From: Salinirussus sp.
GTDB lineage: Archaea > Halobacteriota > Halobacteria > Halobacteriales > Haloarculaceae
Direction: 5' to 3'
Length of the DNA stretch: 32,778 nt
Assembly: GCA_028275005.1 (NCBI GenBank)
Contig: JAQCNN010000101.1
Location: 1-32,778, forward strand
Both the position numbers and the translations under genes were made by a program. Shown one piece after another: positions 1-7,479 of the stretch; within the stretch, counting starts at the first letter, position 1, and each line of letters begins with the position of its first letter. The notes under the pieces were generated by a model. It had not been told where the DNA came from, did not search any database, and saw nothing but the letters and a program-made list of their open reading frames with translations.

Positions 1-60
1 CGCCGTGAGGGCGCTGTCGAACGTCTCTTTGTCAGTTACGTCGGTGATGTCGGGTGCCAT
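1..60 (-). CDS. 5' end of an unidentified gene (partial)
   Basis: An ATG on the minus strand at 60 opens a frame that stays open for 20 codons to the window edge (MAPDITDVTDKETFDSALTA). The acidic, threonine-rich start is typical of a haloarchaeal cytosolic protein. A weak TATA-like stretch (gatacac on the minus strand, about 79-85) lies roughly 20-26 nt upstream, which would fit a leaderless transcript. Too little is visible to name a family; a thioredoxin-like N-terminus is a guess only. It is divergent from the Bat-like regulator, with about 335 bp between them. Confidence 0.5.
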   Translation of the reverse strand, partial: MAPDITDVTDKETFDSALTA

Positions 61-395
61 TTGATATGCCCGGATCGTGTATCGACTCGCGTTACGCCGG
101 AAGAGTGTCACATACCCGGGGTCGTAACCGCAAGTATACAGGTCCGTACAAAGTATTGGGCCATCATACACAAAGAACTGGCGGCTAGCCTGGTATACAA
201 GGTGTAAGTTGGCGCCGACCCGGCGCGCGGACTTTGGACGTTCGTCGAATCCGTCGCCCTCGGCGAGGGCGAATCCGGCGAGATCTATCAGCCCGGTTTA
301 ATCAGTCGACAGACATTTCAGTCGTGGTGTAGTAGCTTCGCATACCAAGCTATCAGACTTTGAGGCTTGGCTGAGAAAGACCAATACAGCCGCTA
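61..395. other. Divergent intergenic region upstream of the Bat-like regulator
   Basis: This 335-bp stretch is AT-richer than its neighbours. It holds two GTATAC palindromes (134-139 and 193-198), a perfect 8-bp inverted repeat with a 3-nt loop (254-261/265-272), a TATA-like tttaat at 297-302, and a 6-bp inverted repeat CCAAGC/GCTTGG (345-350/365-370) about 25 nt before the start of the regulator gene. These could be operator or promoter parts, but none is proven. Part of it (208-363) may be a gene remnant, listed separately. Confidence 0.4.
208..363 (+). pseudogene. Possible remnant of a decayed gene (no start codon)
   Basis: After a TAA at 205-207 this frame is open for 51 codons to a TGA at 361-363 but contains no ATG or GTG. 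The translation includes acidic, protein-like stretches such as TFVESVALGEGESGEIYQPG, unlike the arginine-rich products of random haloarchaeal frames. I recognise no family. It may be the 3' end of a gene destroyed by a deletion, or chance. The inverted repeat at 254-272 lies inside it and may simply reflect coding sequence. Confidence 0.2.
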
Positions 396-1085
396 ATGAG
401 CGTCATCGTGGAACTGGAGATCGCCGCACGCGAGTTCGAACTGGGTCGGGTCCTGACAACCGGGCAGACCGGGCGGATCGAGATGGAGACAGTGGTCCCG
501 GCCGCCGAGCGAGCGGTGCCGCTGTTCTGGGCGTACGACGGTGACGCGGAGGGCTTCGAGTCCGCGGTCGGTGACCACCCTTCGGTCGACAACATCACGA
601 TGGTCGACAGCTTCGACACTCGGGCGCTGTACGCGATCGACTGGGACGCCACGTCCGACCACTTTCTCAGCGCGGTGGCGGACAACTCCGGGGCCATCCT
701 GACTGCGACCAGCGCGGCCGACCGGTGGCTCTTCGAACTCCGGTTTCGGTCCCACGACGACCTCGGGGCCTTCCAGTCGGCTTTAGAGGACGCACACGTC
801 CCGATAGATGTGATCCGGGTCTACAACCCGACAACGCCCGACGCCGGCGCGTGGTACGGGCTGACGCCGGCTCAGCGGGAGGCGCTGATGCTCGCCGTCG
901 AGTCGGGCTACTACGACATCCCGCGGACCTGCACGACCGTCGAGGTCGCCGAGGAACTCGGTATCTCCGACCAGGCGGTCACCGAACGGCTCCGCCGGGC
1001 CATCGTCAACCTCGTCGAGAACTCACTGGTCGTCGCCGAGGAGAGTCGCCAGGATGAGCGCGTCGACTCCACGACGGGGCCGTAG
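396..1085 (+). CDS. Bat-type helix-turn-helix transcriptional regulator
   Basis: This 229-residue protein has the two-part layout of the haloarchaeal bacterio-opsin-activator-like family. Residues 1-150 form an alpha/beta sensory-type domain as found next to GAF-HTH in Bat proteins. Residues 155-212 form the C-terminal HTH_10 domain (YGLTPAQREALMLAVESGYY, then TTVEVAEELGISDQAVTERL), which binds DNA. There is no PAS or GAF domain, so it is a short member of the family. Its target is unknown. It is followed 108 bp downstream by malate synthase on the same strand, but that gene has its own promoter, so co-transcription is not required. The ATG at 396 was chosen because MSVIVELEIA is the usual beta-strand start of this domain. 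The family call is firm; its role is not. Confidence 0.85.
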   Translation: MSVIVELEIAAREFELGRVLTTGQTGRIEMETVVPAAERAVPLFWAYDGDAEGFESAVGDHPSVDNITMVDSFDTRALYAIDWDATSDHFLSAVADNSGAILTATSAADRWLFELRFRSHDDLGAFQSALEDAHVPIDVIRVYNPTTPDAGAWYGLTPAQREALMLAVESGYYDIPRTCTTVEVAEELGISDQAVTERLRRAIVNLVENSLVVAEESRQDERVDSTTGP

Positions 1086-1156
1086 CGCCGGCGCGGGGCC
1101 GGTCACGACACGGCCGGTTCGACCGGGACAGGCCCGCTGGAGTCGATCCGGTGGGG

Positions 1157-1163
1157 TTTATTA
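1157..1163 (+). promoter_or_regulatory. TATA box of aceB
   Basis: The sequence tttatta at 1157-1163 stands in a GC-rich gap. Transcription starting about 25 nt downstream would begin near 1185-1188, at the in-frame GTG (1185) or a few bases before the ATG (1194). The mRNA is therefore leaderless or nearly so. Confidence 0.55.
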
Positions 1164-1193
1164 CTCGCCGGCCGCTCCGGTCAAGTGACGATT

Positions 1194-2504
1194 ATGAGTG
1201 TCGACGAGCGTATCCACGACCGGAAGTTTGTTCGGTCCTTCTTCACCACCCCGACCGCTGTCGAGGGTGAGGAGGACACCGGGAAGATGCTGCGACAGGC
1301 CGCCGGGCTGCGGGGGATGGAGGCCCCCGACGTCTGGGTCCCCGACAACGAGGACGCAACCGCACCCAACATGCGCGACGAGGGTGCCCGGAACATCGTC
1401 GATGTGCTCACCGAGCACGGCGCCGGCTTCCCCGGCGAGGTCCACCCCCGTGTGGTCTGGCACCGCGACAGCCCCGGGACCCGCTACCAGGGCTTTCGGC
1501 ACATGCTCGAGATGACCGACCCCGAGAGCGGCGCCCCCGAACACCTCGACGGGTTCGTCATCCCCGAGGTCGGCGACATCGACGACTGGAAGAAGGCCGA
1601 CGAGTTCTTCACCATCGTCGAAAACGAGAACGGGCTCGAGGAGGGCAGTCTGAAGATGTCGGTCATCATCGAGAGCGGCGCCGCCGAGCTCGCGATGGGC
1701 AAACTGCGCGAGGAGATCGGCAAGCCGACGAACAACCTCCAGCGGATGTTCCTGCTGGTCGACGGCGAGGTCGACTACACGAAGGACCTGCGCGCCATCA
1801 CGCCCACGGGCGAACTCCCGGCCTGGGCCGAACTCCGGCACAACACCTCCCGAGGGGCCAGTGCCGCCGGCCTCATCGCCGTCGACGGCCCCTACGACGA
1901 CATCCGTGACATCGAGGGCTACCACGAGCGGATGACCGACAACCAGGCGCGGGGGATGCTCGGCATCTGGTCGCTCACGCCGGGCCAGGTCGTCGAGGCC
2001 AACACCTCCCCGCTCCCGCCGGCGACGGGGTACTGGACCATCGACGCCGACGGCCGCGAGGTCGAACTCACGAGCGAGGACGGCGTCGAGGTCTACGACG
2101 GCGACCGGGTCGAACTCGAGGAGCTCGGCGAGGACCGCTACGAACTCGAGGTCGGTAGTGACGAGCGCGAGGTCACCGGCGAGGAGCTCCGCTCGGAGCT
2201 CCTCGACCTGGTCTCCTACGTCCCGAGCATGGACGACATCGTCGACTCCATGGAGGAGTTCGAGGCCGCAAAGGAGGCCGGCAAGGGCGCCATCGCGATG
2301 ACCCAGGCCGCCACCGTCCGGGTCGACGGGGTGGAGGTCGAGGTCAGCCGCGACCGGATGTGGGACGAGGCCACCTACCAGGCGCTACAGACCCCGATCA
2401 CGCTGTTCCAGGACGTCTACGAGAACCGCCCCGACCAGCACGACGACCTCGCCGACCTGTACGGCGCCGAGGTCGTCGAGCGAGCGACCGAGATCGGGCA
2501 GTAA
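1194..2504 (+). CDS. aceB: Malate synthase, haloarchaeal type (AceB)
   Basis: This enzyme condenses glyoxylate and acetyl-CoA to malate. The 436-residue protein matches the short haloarchaeal malate synthase (the H form known from Haloferax volcanii, about 433 residues), which is related to the HpcH/CitE barrel rather than to bacterial forms A or G. Characteristic stretches are DVWVPDNEDATAPNMRDEGA, GFVIPEVGDIDDWKKADEFF, ESGAAELAMGKLREEIGKP and the C-terminal SYVPSMDDIVDSMEEFEAAK. The ATG at 1194 gives MSVDERIHDRKFVRSFF; an in-frame GTG at 1185 is possible. No isocitrate lyase gene is adjacent, so the enzyme could serve either the glyoxylate bypass or the methylaspartate cycle. Confidence 0.95.
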   Translation: MSVDERIHDRKFVRSFFTTPTAVEGEEDTGKMLRQAAGLRGMEAPDVWVPDNEDATAPNMRDEGARNIVDVLTEHGAGFPGEVHPRVVWHRDSPGTRYQGFRHMLEMTDPESGAPEHLDGFVIPEVGDIDDWKKADEFFTIVENENGLEEGSLKMSVIIESGAAELAMGKLREEIGKPTNNLQRMFLLVDGEVDYTKDLRAITPTGELPAWAELRHNTSRGASAAGLIAVDGPYDDIRDIEGYHERMTDNQARGMLGIWSLTPGQVVEANTSPLPPATGYWTIDADGREVELTSEDGVEVYDGDRVELEELGEDRYELEVGSDEREVTGEELRSELLDLVSYVPSMDDIVDSMEEFEAAKEAGKGAIAMTQAATVRVDGVEVEVSRDRMWDEATYQALQTPITLFQDVYENRPDQHDDLADLYGAEVVERATEIGQ

Positions 2505-2533
2505 GAGCGCCGTCAAGGCCGACCACGCCTCCG

Positions 2534-2539
2534 TTTTTT
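2534..2539 (+). terminator. T-run terminator after aceB
   Basis: Six T residues lie 30 nt after the aceB stop codon in a GC-rich context. Short T-runs on the coding strand are the usual intrinsic termination signal in archaea. The same stretch (ttttttat) could alternatively be a TATA box, but no gene starts at the right distance. Confidence 0.4.
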
Positions 2540-2810
2540 ATCGGCGACCGGGTGCAGAGCCACGGCTGTGGCCCGGTCACTCGCCGAGGGTGGCGCGCCG
2601 GCCACCGCCGGGCCGGGGCGGTGACAGCCAACCGGCCGGCCCCCGCCCCGACTCCTGCGGGGACGGTCTGTGCACAGCGCCTCGGGAGCGTCAGGCAAGC
2701 CGGTCCTGCCGGGCGCTGGACCCGAGTCGACGCGGGGGCGCCAGAGCAGAGGGCGGTATCGGGGCCTGTCTGTCCCGCTGTGGGCGTCTACCTCCGCCGC
2801 GGGCCCGGAG

Positions 2811-2816
2811 TTTATA
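2811..2816 (+). promoter_or_regulatory. TATA box of the XPD-like helicase gene
   Basis: The sequence tttata lies 29 to 24 nt before the GTG at 2840. This spacing points to a leaderless mRNA and decides the start codon against the much longer upstream open frame. Confidence 0.6.
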
Positions 2817-2839
2817 CCCGAGAACGCACAACAGAGGGT

Positions 2840-5098
2840 GTGTCAGAGACCTCGGGGTCCCCGCCGGGCTCGTCACGCTCGTACCTGCGCTTTTTCCCCT
2901 ACGAGGAGCCGTACGACCACCAGCGGGAGGCGATGGGGACCATCCACGAAGCCCTAGATGGCGGGACAGACGTCCTCTTCGAGGGGGCAACCGGGACCGG
3001 CAAGACGCTGGCGGCGCTCGCCCCTGCCCTGGAACACGCCCGCGAGACCGGCAAAACGGTCGTCATCACCACCAACGTCCACCAGCAGACCCGGCAGTTC
3101 CGCCGGGAGGCCTCCGCCATCGCCGACGCGACCGACCTCCGGGCGGTCGTCTTCCGCGGGAAGGCCTCGATGTGTCACATCGACGTCGGCTACCAGGAGT
3201 GTCAGGCGCTCCGGGACACGACCCGTGACCTGGTCGAGACCGAGCGCGAGCAGGCCGAACTCGAGCGGCGACAGCGCGAGCTACTGGAGGAGAGTCAGGC
3301 CGGGGACACGGCGGCCAGTGAGGCCCGCAGCGCCGTGATGGACGAGCTAGAGGGTGTCGAGGAGGAGCTCGCGGCGTTTGGCGACCGGGCGACCTGTGAC
3401 TACTACTACCGGAATCTCACCGCCGACACCGACGACTTCTTCGCGTGGCTGTACGACGATGTCCGCACCCCCGACGAGATCTACGAGTACGCCGAGGGCG
3501 CGGGGATGTGTGGCTACGAACTCCTGAAGAAGGGTGTCGAAGGCGTCGACCTGGTGGTCTGTAACTACCACCACCTGCTCGACCCGGCGATTCGCGAGCA
3601 GTTCTTCCGGTGGCTGGGCCGCGACCCGGAGGACGTCATCGCGGTCTTCGACGAGGCCCACAACGTCGAGGACGCCGCCCGCGACCACGCCCGGCGGACC
3701 CTGACCGAGACTACCCTCGAGGAGGCACTCGACGAGCTGGCGGGTGTCGAGGACCCCCGTCGGGAGGCCGCCGAGAACGTCCTCTCGACGTTTCGGGAGG
3801 CGCTCGCAGCGACCGCAGACAGGGTGCTCGCGGGTCACGAGGGGCCGGACGAGCGGGCGGTCGACGAGGAGTGGACGGACCTGGCGGTCGACAACGAGAC
3901 CGGCCGGGACGACCTCACGCTTGCCTTTCTGCGGGCCTACACCGGGCCGGGCGTCGAGGAGGAACTCGACCGGGCGGCCGACCTCGGCCGGACACTCGAC
4001 GAGCGCTACGAGGAGGCCTACCGGTCGGGGGAGACGAGTGTCCGCAAGGAGTGTCAGACCCGCCAGGCTGCCCGGTTTCTCGCCGCGTGGCTGGCGGAGG
4101 GCGACGACGCGGGGACGTATCCCGTGGTGAGCGTCCGCCGGGAGCAGGGTGACGGTAATACGGGTGACGGCAAGCAGACGGGCGCGGTCTACGGCCGCGC
4201 CGAACTCTACACCTGTATCCCCGAGGAGGTCACGAGTTCGCTGTTCGGGTCGCTACACGCGAGCGTGCTGATGAGCGCAACGCTGCGTCCCTTCGCGGTG
4301 ACCGAGGACGTCCTGGGGCTGTCGGAGCCGGAGACGCTGGCCTACGGCCCGCAGTTTCCCGCGGACCGACGGCGGACCTACGCGGTCGACGGGCCCGCCC
4401 TGTTCGCCAGCAAGCGCGACGACCGGCGTGTACAGGAGACCGTCACGGCGGCCCTGGAGGACGCCGCCCGGATGACCCCCGGGAACACGCTGGCGTTCTT
4501 TCCTTCCTACGGGGAGGCCGCCCGCTACCACGAGCGGGTCTCGGTCGGGACCCGGTATCTCGACGAGGCGGGCACGTCCGCCCGTGGGTTGCGCGAGCGC
4601 TTTGTGGAGGACGACGACGGGATACTGTTCACCTCGCTGTGGGGGACCCTGGGCGAGGGGGTGAGCTTCGACGGCGACGACGCCCGGACGGTGGTGGTCG
4701 TCGGTGTCCCCTACCCCCACCTCGACGAGCGGATGGAGGCCGTCCAGGCGGCCTACGACGGGGCCTTCGAGGTCGACCAGGACGAGGCGGTCGGCGCGAC
4801 CGTCGGCGACGAGGACGCCGGCTGGCACTACGCCGTCGAGATCCCGACGGTCCGGAAGACCCGGCAGGCGCTTGGCCGGGTGGTGCGCTCGCCGACCGAC
4901 TTTGGCGTCCGGGTGCTGTTGGACGCCCGCTACACCGAGCGCGCGGAGATGGAGATGGGCGAGTACGCCGTCCGGGGGACCTTCCCCCCGGAGGAGCGGG
5001 CCGAAACGGTCGACCTCGACCCCGAGAAGCTGAAGTTCGCGATGCTGAACTTCTACCAGGATATGGACGGCTACGACGGGGACCCGCCGAGGCCGTGA
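2840..5098 (+). CDS. XPD/Rad3-family ATP-dependent DNA helicase with iron-sulfur cluster
   Basis: This is a 752-residue superfamily-2 helicase of the XPD/DinG type, which unwinds DNA 5' to 3' in repair. Visible motifs are Walker A GATGTGKT (residues 49-56), four cysteines at 112, 121, 186 and 224 in the spacing of the XPD 4Fe-4S domain, DEAH (271-274, VFDEAHNVEDAA), MSATLRPF (motif III region), SLWGTLGEGVSFDGDD (motif V region) and QALGRVVRSPTDFGVRVLLDAR (motif VI). A charged, probably coiled insert (about 130-180) sits between the second and third cysteine. The frame is open upstream to 2360, but that part is low-complexity and overlaps aceB. The TATA box at 2811 supports the GTG at 2840. 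Haloarchaea often carry several such helicases, so this need not be the sole XPD. Confidence 0.9.
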   Translation: MSETSGSPPGSSRSYLRFFPYEEPYDHQREAMGTIHEALDGGTDVLFEGATGTGKTLAALAPALEHARETGKTVVITTNVHQQTRQFRREASAIADATDLRAVVFRGKASMCHIDVGYQECQALRDTTRDLVETEREQAELERRQRELLEESQAGDTAASEARSAVMDELEGVEEELAAFGDRATCDYYYRNLTADTDDFFAWLYDDVRTPDEIYEYAEGAGMCGYELLKKGVEGVDLVVCNYHHLLDPAIREQFFRWLGRDPEDVIAVFDEAHNVEDAARDHARRTLTETTLEEALDELAGVEDPRREAAENVLSTFREALAATADRVLAGHEGPDERAVDEEWTDLAVDNETGRDDLTLAFLRAYTGPGVEEELDRAADLGRTLDERYEEAYRSGETSVRKECQTRQAARFLAAWLAEGDDAGTYPVVSVRREQGDGNTGDGKQTGAVYGRAELYTCIPEEVTSSLFGSLHASVLMSATLRPFAVTEDVLGLSEPETLAYGPQFPADRRRTYAVDGPALFASKRDDRRVQETVTAALEDAARMTPGNTLAFFPSYGEAARYHERVSVGTRYLDEAGTSARGLRERFVEDDDGILFTSLWGTLGEGVSFDGDDARTVVVVGVPYPHLDERMEAVQAAYDGAFEVDQDEAVGATVGDEDAGWHYAVEIPTVRKTRQALGRVVRSPTDFGVRVLLDARYTERAEMEMGEYAVRGTFPPEERAETVDLDPEKLKFAMLNFYQDMDGYDGDPPRP

Positions 5099-5197
5099 GC
5101 GTGGGCTGAGGGTACCGCGCGTGTCGGTCTCGCCCGCGGCCTGTGGTGTGTGCGGGTGAACCGCCGGGTTTGAATCCCCCGGCCGCGAACCCGGGCT

Positions 5198-5824
5198 ATG
5201 ATCGTTGCCTTCGACTTCGACGGGACGCTCTCGGACTCCGAGATGACCGTGCTCCTGGGCGAGCGCTGTGGGGTCGCCGACGAGATGGCCTCGATAACCG
5301 AGCGGGCGATGAACGACGAGATCGCCTACGCCGAGAGCCTCCGGGAGCGGTGTGGGTTGCTCGAGGGACTCGAGGACGCCGACGCACAGGCCGCCTTCGA
5401 GGCCGTCCGCCTGCGCCCCGGTGCGGCCGAGGCCATCGAGGCGCTTCGGGACGCAGGGGTCTACGTCGCCGTCCTCACCGGCGGGTTCGAACGCGGGGTC
5501 GAGGCTGCACTCGACAGGGAGGGTGTTGGCGTCGACGCGGTCGTGGCGAACCGGCTGCCGGTCGCGGACGGGCGGCTCACCGGCGGTGTGAAGGGCCCGC
5601 TCATCGAGGGGACGAAGGACGACGCGCTGGCGGTGTTGCGGGCGGTTGTCGGCGACGAGGAGACGGTCGCGGTCGGCGACGGCGCGAACGACCTCCCGAT
5701 GCTCGAGGCCGCGGGTCTTGCGGTCGGGTTCGAGCCAAAGCCAAGCGTCGCGCCCGCCTGTGACGTGACCGTGGAGACCATGGGCGAGCTAGACTCGCTG
5801 TTCGAGGACCGGGGCCTACGCTGA
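5198..5824 (+). CDS. serB: Phosphoserine phosphatase (SerB)
   Basis: This enzyme hydrolyses O-phosphoserine to serine, the last step of the phosphorylated serine pathway; serA for the first step is at 22732. The 208-residue protein is a HAD-fold phosphatase: the nucleophile Asp6 and general acid Asp8 lie in FDFDGTL, followed by AVLTGGFERG (motif II), the lysine of EGTKDD (Lys140) and GDGANDLPML (160-169). The helical cap (about residues 15-75, ERAMNDEIAYAESLRERCGLL) is that of SerB. The length fits archaeal SerB without an ACT domain. A TATA-like tttgaat at 5168-5174 lies 24-30 nt upstream, so the transcript is probably leaderless from the ATG. The 3' end overlaps a start-less frame on the other strand by a few bases. 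Confidence 0.92.
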   Translation: MIVAFDFDGTLSDSEMTVLLGERCGVADEMASITERAMNDEIAYAESLRERCGLLEGLEDADAQAAFEAVRLRPGAAEAIEALRDAGVYVAVLTGGFERGVEAALDREGVGVDAVVANRLPVADGRLTGGVKGPLIEGTKDDALAVLRAVVGDEETVAVGDGANDLPMLEAAGLAVGFEPKPSVAPACDVTVETMGELDSLFEDRGLR

Positions 5825-6091
5825 GCGGTCGGCCTCGACGACCTCGAGGTCGTCGTCGACGGTCAGCGTGAGGGTGTCACCGTCGACATCGAATCTGAAG
5901 CGGGCGCGGAACGGGTCCCGGGAGACGACCTCCTCCTCGTAGTCGCCGCGACAGTGTTGCTCCGGCGGTGGTACGCCCGGGTCGATATTCCGGGGGCGTC
6001 CGCGCCCACCGACCGAGGGGCCGACGGCGAGCGCGGCCGGACCGAACGGTGCGACCCACGGCTGGCAAACGGCCAGGGGTGAGACCGGCTG
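5816..6091 (-). pseudogene. Start-less acidic reading frame after metY (decayed gene or readthrough tail)
   Basis: Directly behind the metY TAA (6092-6094), and in the same frame, 91 sense codons run to a TAG at 5816-5818. The C-terminal half is clearly haloarchaeal in character, with beta-strand-like segments (RDPFRARFRFDVDGDTLTLT, then VDDDLEVVEADRSA), quite unlike a chance frame. The upstream half is Gly/Pro/Ala-rich (PWVAPFGPAALAVGPSVGGR). No ATG, GTG or TTG occurs in frame. It could be the remnant of a lost gene, a gene with an unusual start, or a tail joined to MetY by stop-codon readthrough. I recognise no family. Confidence 0.35.
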
Positions 6092-7381
6092 TTACGTTGC
6101 GGACTCGATAGCCTGGTCCAGGTCCGCGACGATGTCGTCGGTCGACTCCAGGCCGACCGAGAGCCGGACCATGTCGGGGGTGACCCCGGCCGCGCGCTGT
6201 TCGTCCTCGGTGAGTTGCTGGTGGGTGGTGGAGGCGGGGTGGATCACGAGCGTCTTTGCGTCCCCGACGTTTGCGAGCAGTGAGGCGAGTTCGGTGTTCT
6301 CGACGGTCGCGCGTGCGGCGTCGTAGCCCGCCTCGAGGCCGAAGGTGATCATCCCGCCGTAGCCGCCGTCGAGATACTCGGTGGCGAGGTCGTGGGTCTC
6401 ATGACCCGCGAGGCCGGGGTAGGTGACCCAGGCGACCGCCGGGTGGTCGGCGAGGTGTTCGGCGACGGCCATCGCGTTCTCGGAGTGGCGGTCCATCCGC
6501 ATCGGCAGCGACTCGATGCCCTGCATCGTCTGCCAGGCGTCGAAGGGTGACTGCTGGTTGCCCAGGTCCCGGGAGCCACGGGCGACCGCGGCGTAGGTGA
6601 ACGCCGCCTCCCCGAAGCGCTCGCGGAAGTTGACGCCGTGGTATGCGGGGTTGTCCTTTGCGACCTCCGGGAAGCGGTCGGCGTGTTCGTCCCAGGGGAA
6701 CGAGCCGCCGTCGACGAGCGCCCCGCCGACGGTCGTCCCGGAGCCGTGGATCCACTTTGTCGTGGACTCCCAGACCAGGTCCGCCCCCCGCTCCAGGGGG
6801 CGACAGAGATAGGGGGTCGCAAAGGTGTTGTCGACGAACAGCGGCACCCCGTGCTCGTGGGCGATGTCCGCGACCCGCTCGATGTCCGGGGTGACGAGCG
6901 CGGGGTTACCGACAGTCTCGAGGTGGACGTAGGCGGTGTCCTCGTCGATCTGCTCGGCGTAGGCGTCGTAGTCGAGTGTGTCGACAAAGCGGGTCTCGAC
7001 GCCCTGCCGGGGGGCGGTGTGGGTGTAGTAGGTGTAGGTCCCGCCGTACAGCGAGGAGGCGGTGACGACGTTGTCCCCGGCGTCCGCGAGCAGGAAGGTC
7101 GCCAGGTTGAGCGCGGCCATCCCGGAGGCGGTGGCGACGGCCCCGACACCACCCTCCAGCGCGGCCAGTCGCTCCTCGAGCATCGCGTTCGTCGGGTTCA
7201 TCAGCCGGGAGTAGATGTGCCCCGGCTTCTCGAGGGCGAACTGGGCGGCGGCGTCCTCGGCGTCCTCGAAGACGTAGGAGGTGGTCTGATAGAGCGGTGG
7301 CGCCCGCGCGCCGGTGGCGGGGTCGGGCTCCTCCTGGCCGGCGTGGAGTACGCTCGTCGCGAAGTCGTAGTCGTCAGACAT
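6092..7381 (-). CDS. metY: O-acetylhomoserine aminocarboxypropyltransferase (sulfhydrylase)
   Basis: This PLP enzyme makes homocysteine from O-acetylhomoserine and sulfide in methionine synthesis. The 429-residue protein is a Cys/Met-metabolism family member of the MetY length class. It shows the PLP-phosphate loop ASGMAALN (85-92), the aspartate that binds the pyridine nitrogen in FVDNTFATP (Asp184), and the Schiff-base lysine in ESTTKWIHGSG (Lys209). The tail MVRLSVGLESTDDIVADLDQ is characteristic. The partner metX is not next to it. On the minus strand a TATA-like aatttt about 28 nt before the ATG at 7381 indicates a leaderless mRNA; the open frame continues upstream but is arginine-rich. 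Cystathionine gamma-synthase or lyase is the main alternative. Confidence 0.92.
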   Translation of the reverse strand: MSDDYDFATSVLHAGQEEPDPATGARAPPLYQTTSYVFEDAEDAAAQFALEKPGHIYSRLMNPTNAMLEERLAALEGGVGAVATASGMAALNLATFLLADAGDNVVTASSLYGGTYTYYTHTAPRQGVETRFVDTLDYDAYAEQIDEDTAYVHLETVGNPALVTPDIERVADIAHEHGVPLFVDNTFATPYLCRPLERGADLVWESTTKWIHGSGTTVGGALVDGGSFPWDEHADRFPEVAKDNPAYHGVNFRERFGEAAFTYAAVARGSRDLGNQQSPFDAWQTMQGIESLPMRMDRHSENAMAVAEHLADHPAVAWVTYPGLAGHETHDLATEYLDGGYGGMITFGLEAGYDAARATVENTELASLLANVGDAKTLVIHPASTTHQQLTEDEQRAAGVTPDMVRLSVGLESTDDIVADLDQAIESAT

Positions 7382-7479
7382 GGATCGGCTATGACGGCGC
7401 CCGGGCGAAAATTCTTCGGCCGGCGGGCACGCTCTGCCGGCATCTCTGACAGGGGTTCGCGGCCGCCGGTGTGGGCCAC

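Larger units (their letters stand above)
2505..2839. other. Gap between aceB and the XPD-like helicase
   Basis: This is 335 bp of very GC-rich DNA. Apart from the T-run at 2534-2539 and the helicase TATA box at 2811-2816 I see no gene. All open frames here give arginine- and proline-rich products typical of non-coding haloarchaeal DNA. GC-rich short inverted repeats (for example around 2600-2650) are what base composition would produce. Confidence 0.5.

Noticed and set aside
66-188. 40-residue frame at the left end
   Set aside because: The product is very basic and rich in Arg, His and Tyr, unlike haloarchaeal proteins, and no promoter is positioned for it.
2360-2839. N-terminal extension of the helicase frame by 160 codons
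   Set aside because: It overlaps aceB, is Arg/Pro-rich without family similarity, and a TATA box at 2811 places the start at the GTG at 2840.
5160-5197. tRNA-like T-arm (gggtttgaatcccc) before serB
   Set aside because: No D-arm, anticodon arm or acceptor stem can be formed around it; the tttgaat part is better read as the serB TATA-like box.
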